DNA from: Catellatospora bangladeshensis
Lineage (GTDB): Bacteria; Actinomycetota; Actinomycetes; Mycobacteriales; Micromonosporaceae
DNA: 64,000 nt
Direction of reading: 5' to 3'
NCBI RefSeq assembly: GCF_016862575.1
Contig: NZ_BONF01000027.1
Coordinates: forward strand, 62,001 to 126,000
Part shown: positions 60,651-64,000 of the stretch, one piece after another
Numbering within the stretch: position 1 is the stretch's first letter
How the letters are laid out: the number at the start of each line of letters is the position of its first letter
Position numbers and translations under genes: made by a program
Notes under the pieces: generated by a model
Database searches by the model: none
What the model was told of the DNA's origin: nothing
The model's input: only the letters and a program-made list of their open reading frames with translations

Positions 60651-62597
60651 CTAGAGGGTCAGCGTCCAGGTGTTGACGTAGCCGACGTCACCGGACGCGG
60701 CGTCCTGGACACGCAGGCGCCAGGTGCCGTTGGCGGCCTCACTCGACAGGTTCACCGTGAACGTCTGGTCGACGTTGTCGGCGCTGCCGCCGGAGCGGTT
60801 GAGCAGCGTGTACGCGCTGCCGTCCGGTGCCACCAGCGAGACGACCAGGTCGCCGCGGTACGTGTGCACGATGTGCACCTCGGCGGTCGAGGTCGCCGAC
60901 GCGTTGCGGTTGCACCCGGCGATGGTGATGTCGCTGTACACCGTGGCGTTGTCGCTGATCGTCACGTCGTTGGCATTGGTGCCGGAGCAGCCCGGCGCGC
61001 CGTTGACGGTCAGCGTGTAGGTCGCCGTGCGGGTGGCCCCGGTGCCCGTGCCGGTGATGGTCACCGGGTAGGTGCCCGCCGGGGTGGACGCGCTCGTGCT
61101 GATCGTGAGCGTGGCCGAGCCGCCCGTGGTGACCGAGGACGGGCTGAACGAGGCGGTCGCGCCGGTCGGCAGGCCGCTCGCGGACAGGTTCACCGTCTGC
61201 GCGCTGCCGGCGGTGAGCGCGGTGCTGACGGTCGAGGTCACCGCGCTGCCCGGATTGACCGAGCCCGACGCCGGGCTGGCCGTGATCGAGAAGTCGTTCG
61301 CCGCGGCGCAGTACTGCGCCTGCTTGCCGATGGCCCGGAACGGGCAGTCGGCGTACTCGGCGAGGATCAGCACGGCGGTCTTGTTGCGCGAGGTCTGCGC
61401 CGCGATCACCTCGTCCGGCGGGTAGAAGCCGGGGCTGGACGACTTCGGGTACATCTCGAACGTGTACGTCCACACCCGCTGGTCGCCCCAGAGCCAGTCG
61501 GTGATGTCGCCGTCGGTGACGTACAGGTCGCTGCCCTGCTCGGCGGTGTAGGAGTTGGTCGCCGCCATCTGCCCGCCGATGTTGGCGAACGTGTTGCGCT
61601 CGTCGAGGGTCATGCCGGGGTTGACCGTGTCGGCCGTGGTGTACCCGAACGGCCACAGGATCAGCTCGCCGTACGTGTGGAAGTCGATGTTGGCCTTGAT
61701 CTGCTGCACGCCGCCGACCCGGCGGGACAGCACGAAGTCGCGCAGCACCCGCGCCTCCGGCGTGGAGAACGCCGCCGGCCCGCGGTAGGTCTCGCTGGAC
61801 GGGGTGCCCGATGAGCCGCCGCAGCAGCCCCACTTGTAGCCGAAGTTGCGGTTGATGTCGGTGCCGATCGCCGACGAGCCCGAGTTGGGCTGCCGGTTCT
61901 TGCGCCACGAGCGGTAGGAGCCGGTCGCGATGTCGTACTCGCCGCCGTCCGGGTTGAGGTCCGGGATGATCCAGATCTCGCGCGAGTCGACCACGGCGCG
62001 CACCCGGCTGTCCGACGCGTAGCTGTCGGTGAACAGGTTGGCCAGGTAGAGGGCCATCTCGACGGTCAGGTGCTCGCGTGCGTGCAGGTGCGCGTTGATG
62101 AGGAACTCGGGCTCGTTCTCGTCGGTGGCCACGTTGTCCGAGATCTTCAGCGCGACGATGTCGCGGCCCTCGTACGACGTGCCGATCACGGACTTGCGCA
62201 CCAGGGTGGGGTGGTCCGCGACGATCTGGTTGAGCTCGGCGGTCATCTCGGCGTAGTCGTGGAAGCCGGAGTCGGCCGACGGGAAGCCGAGCAGCGGCCC
62301 GTCCACGCTCGGCACCTGCTGCGGCGCGGGCAGCGGCTCCAGCGTGAAGCCGAGCTTGCGGATGTGCGCGGCCTCGGCGCCGGTCGCGGTGATGTAGATC
62401 TTGCCGTGCTCGACGAGGTCGATGGCGGCCCCGGTGCGGGCCACGGCGTCGCGGTCGGCGAGCGTCTTCGGGCCGACGACGCGGTACTGGGTGGACGTGG
62501 TGGCGGCGTCGTCGGCGGGTGCGCCGCCGGCCGGTGCGGCCAGGGTCAGCGCGGCGCCGGTGGCCAGCGCGGTGAGCATGAGCGCGAGTCTGCGCAC
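60651..62597 (-). CDS. Secreted M14 zinc carboxypeptidase with C-terminal P-type domain
   Basis: 648 aa. A signal peptide and short pro-region precede an M14 catalytic domain. [11 protein letters not shown] carries the HxxE zinc pair, the third ligand is in [14 protein letters not shown], and the Glu base is in [10 protein letters not shown]. An Ig-like module (about residues 425-525) and a P/Homo B-type domain (about 530-648) end the protein. It trims C-terminal residues from proteins outside the cell. GTG 62597 follows AGGAGGG. Its P-type domain closely matches that of the neighbouring trypsin. Confidence 0.93.
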   Translation of the reverse strand: MRRLALMLTALATGAALTLAAPAGGAPADDAATTSTQYRVVGPKTLADRDAVARTGAAIDLVEHGKIYITATGAEAAHIRKLGFTLEPLPAPQQVPSVDGPLLGFPSADSGFHDYAEMTAELNQIVADHPTLVRKSVIGTSYEGRDIVALKISDNVATDENEPEFLINAHLHAREHLTVEMALYLANLFTDSYASDSRVRAVVDSREIWIIPDLNPDGGEYDIATGSYRSWRKNRQPNSGSSAIGTDINRNFGYKWGCCGGSSGTPSSETYRGPAAFSTPEARVLRDFVLSRRVGGVQQIKANIDFHTYGELILWPFGYTTADTVNPGMTLDERNTFANIGGQMAATNSYTAEQGSDLYVTDGDITDWLWGDQRVWTYTFEMYPKSSSPGFYPPDEVIAAQTSRNKTAVLILAEYADCPFRAIGKQAQYCAAANDFSITASPASGSVNPGSAVTSTVSTALTAGSAQTVNLSASGLPTGATASFSPSSVTTGGSATLTISTSASTPAGTYPVTITGTGTGATRTATYTLTVNGAPGCSGTNANDVTISDNATVYSDITIAGCNRNASATSTAEVHIVHTYRGDLVVSLVAPDGSAYTLLNRSGGSADNVDQTFTVNLSSEAANGTWRLRVQDAASGDVGYVNTWTLTL

Positions 62598-62642
62598 GGG
62601 GAACCCTCCTGGGGTCGGTGGGGGCGCGGGGGTGGGGGCGCG

Positions 62643-62678
62643 CGGCCCGGCCCCCGCGGGGTGGCGGGGGCCGGGCCG
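62643..62678 (-). terminator. Terminator hairpin of the trypsin gene
   Basis: A 15-bp perfect stem (CGGCCCGGCCCCCGC) with a 6-nt loop lies 14 nt after the stop on the minus strand and before the M14 gene. Confidence 0.8.
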
Positions 62679-62692
62679 TTGACGGAGGGGTG

Positions 62693-64000
<1,308 letters not shown>

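Overview
The window is very GC-rich, densely packed with genes and has the codon bias of a filamentous actinomycete. Secreted cellulase and proteases, an LCP wall ligase, an F420-type oxidoreductase, a LuxR regulator with an ATPase domain, DUF6131/DUF6510/DUF6585 proteins and many leaderless starts all fit an actinobacterium. I would guess Micromonosporaceae, but that is inference from style and not from a marker gene. I saw no rRNA, tRNA, CRISPR array, transposase or phage gene.

Bases 1-12050 hold the most unusual locus. Four minus-strand genes overlap by 4 nt each (membrane Ser/Thr kinase, membrane-anchored coiled-coil protein, ClpB-like AAA+ ATPase, zinc-ribbon/FHA protein). They diverge from four tightly packed plus-strand genes (210-aa unknown, vWA-type lipoprotein, four-helix membrane protein, radical SAM enzyme). 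A CHAT-family protease gene converges on the FHA end. Together these look like a membrane-tethered signalling and effector system built from kinase, phosphothreonine reader, unfoldase, metal-binding surface protein, radical enzyme and protease. I cannot match it to a named system.

Bases 12100-23600 are accessory and metabolic: a major-facilitator exporter behind a MerR-type promoter, a 42-bp perfect palindrome, a lipoprotein, a LacI regulator, a MEDS/HATPase sensor, a multidomain GH6 cellulase, and an arginine-use operon (permease, arginine deiminase, agmatinase-family hydrolase). Bases 23876-30292 look like an ether-lipid or glycerolipid island: two paralogous alkylglycerone-phosphate-synthase-like flavoenzymes, GlpD, a lipid kinase and a TetR regulator, with a palindromic site in the 48-bp divergent gap.

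Bases 30400-46350 mix small membrane and stress proteins, an LCP protein, a large LuxR-type regulator facing two tiny overlapping secreted-protein genes, a berberine-bridge-type flavoenzyme, RecD2 helicase, an epimerase, a purine/cytidine-type deaminase and citrate synthase. Bases 46516-54408 carry a molybdopterin oxidase/flavin reductase/zinc-ribbon operon, an F420-type oxidoreductase, and a DUF4331/TPR/NicO metal-transporter operon. Bases 54438-58273 are a cobalamin riboswitch and cobN. The window ends with small membrane proteins, a GNAT enzyme and two secreted proteases with the same C-terminal P-type domain.

The intergenic gaps are rich in long hairpins. Two repeat families recur at 3' ends: one around GAAGGGCACCTTC (four copies, two of which supply the last codons and stop of a gene) and one around CAGTTTCGGGGAAACTG (three copies).
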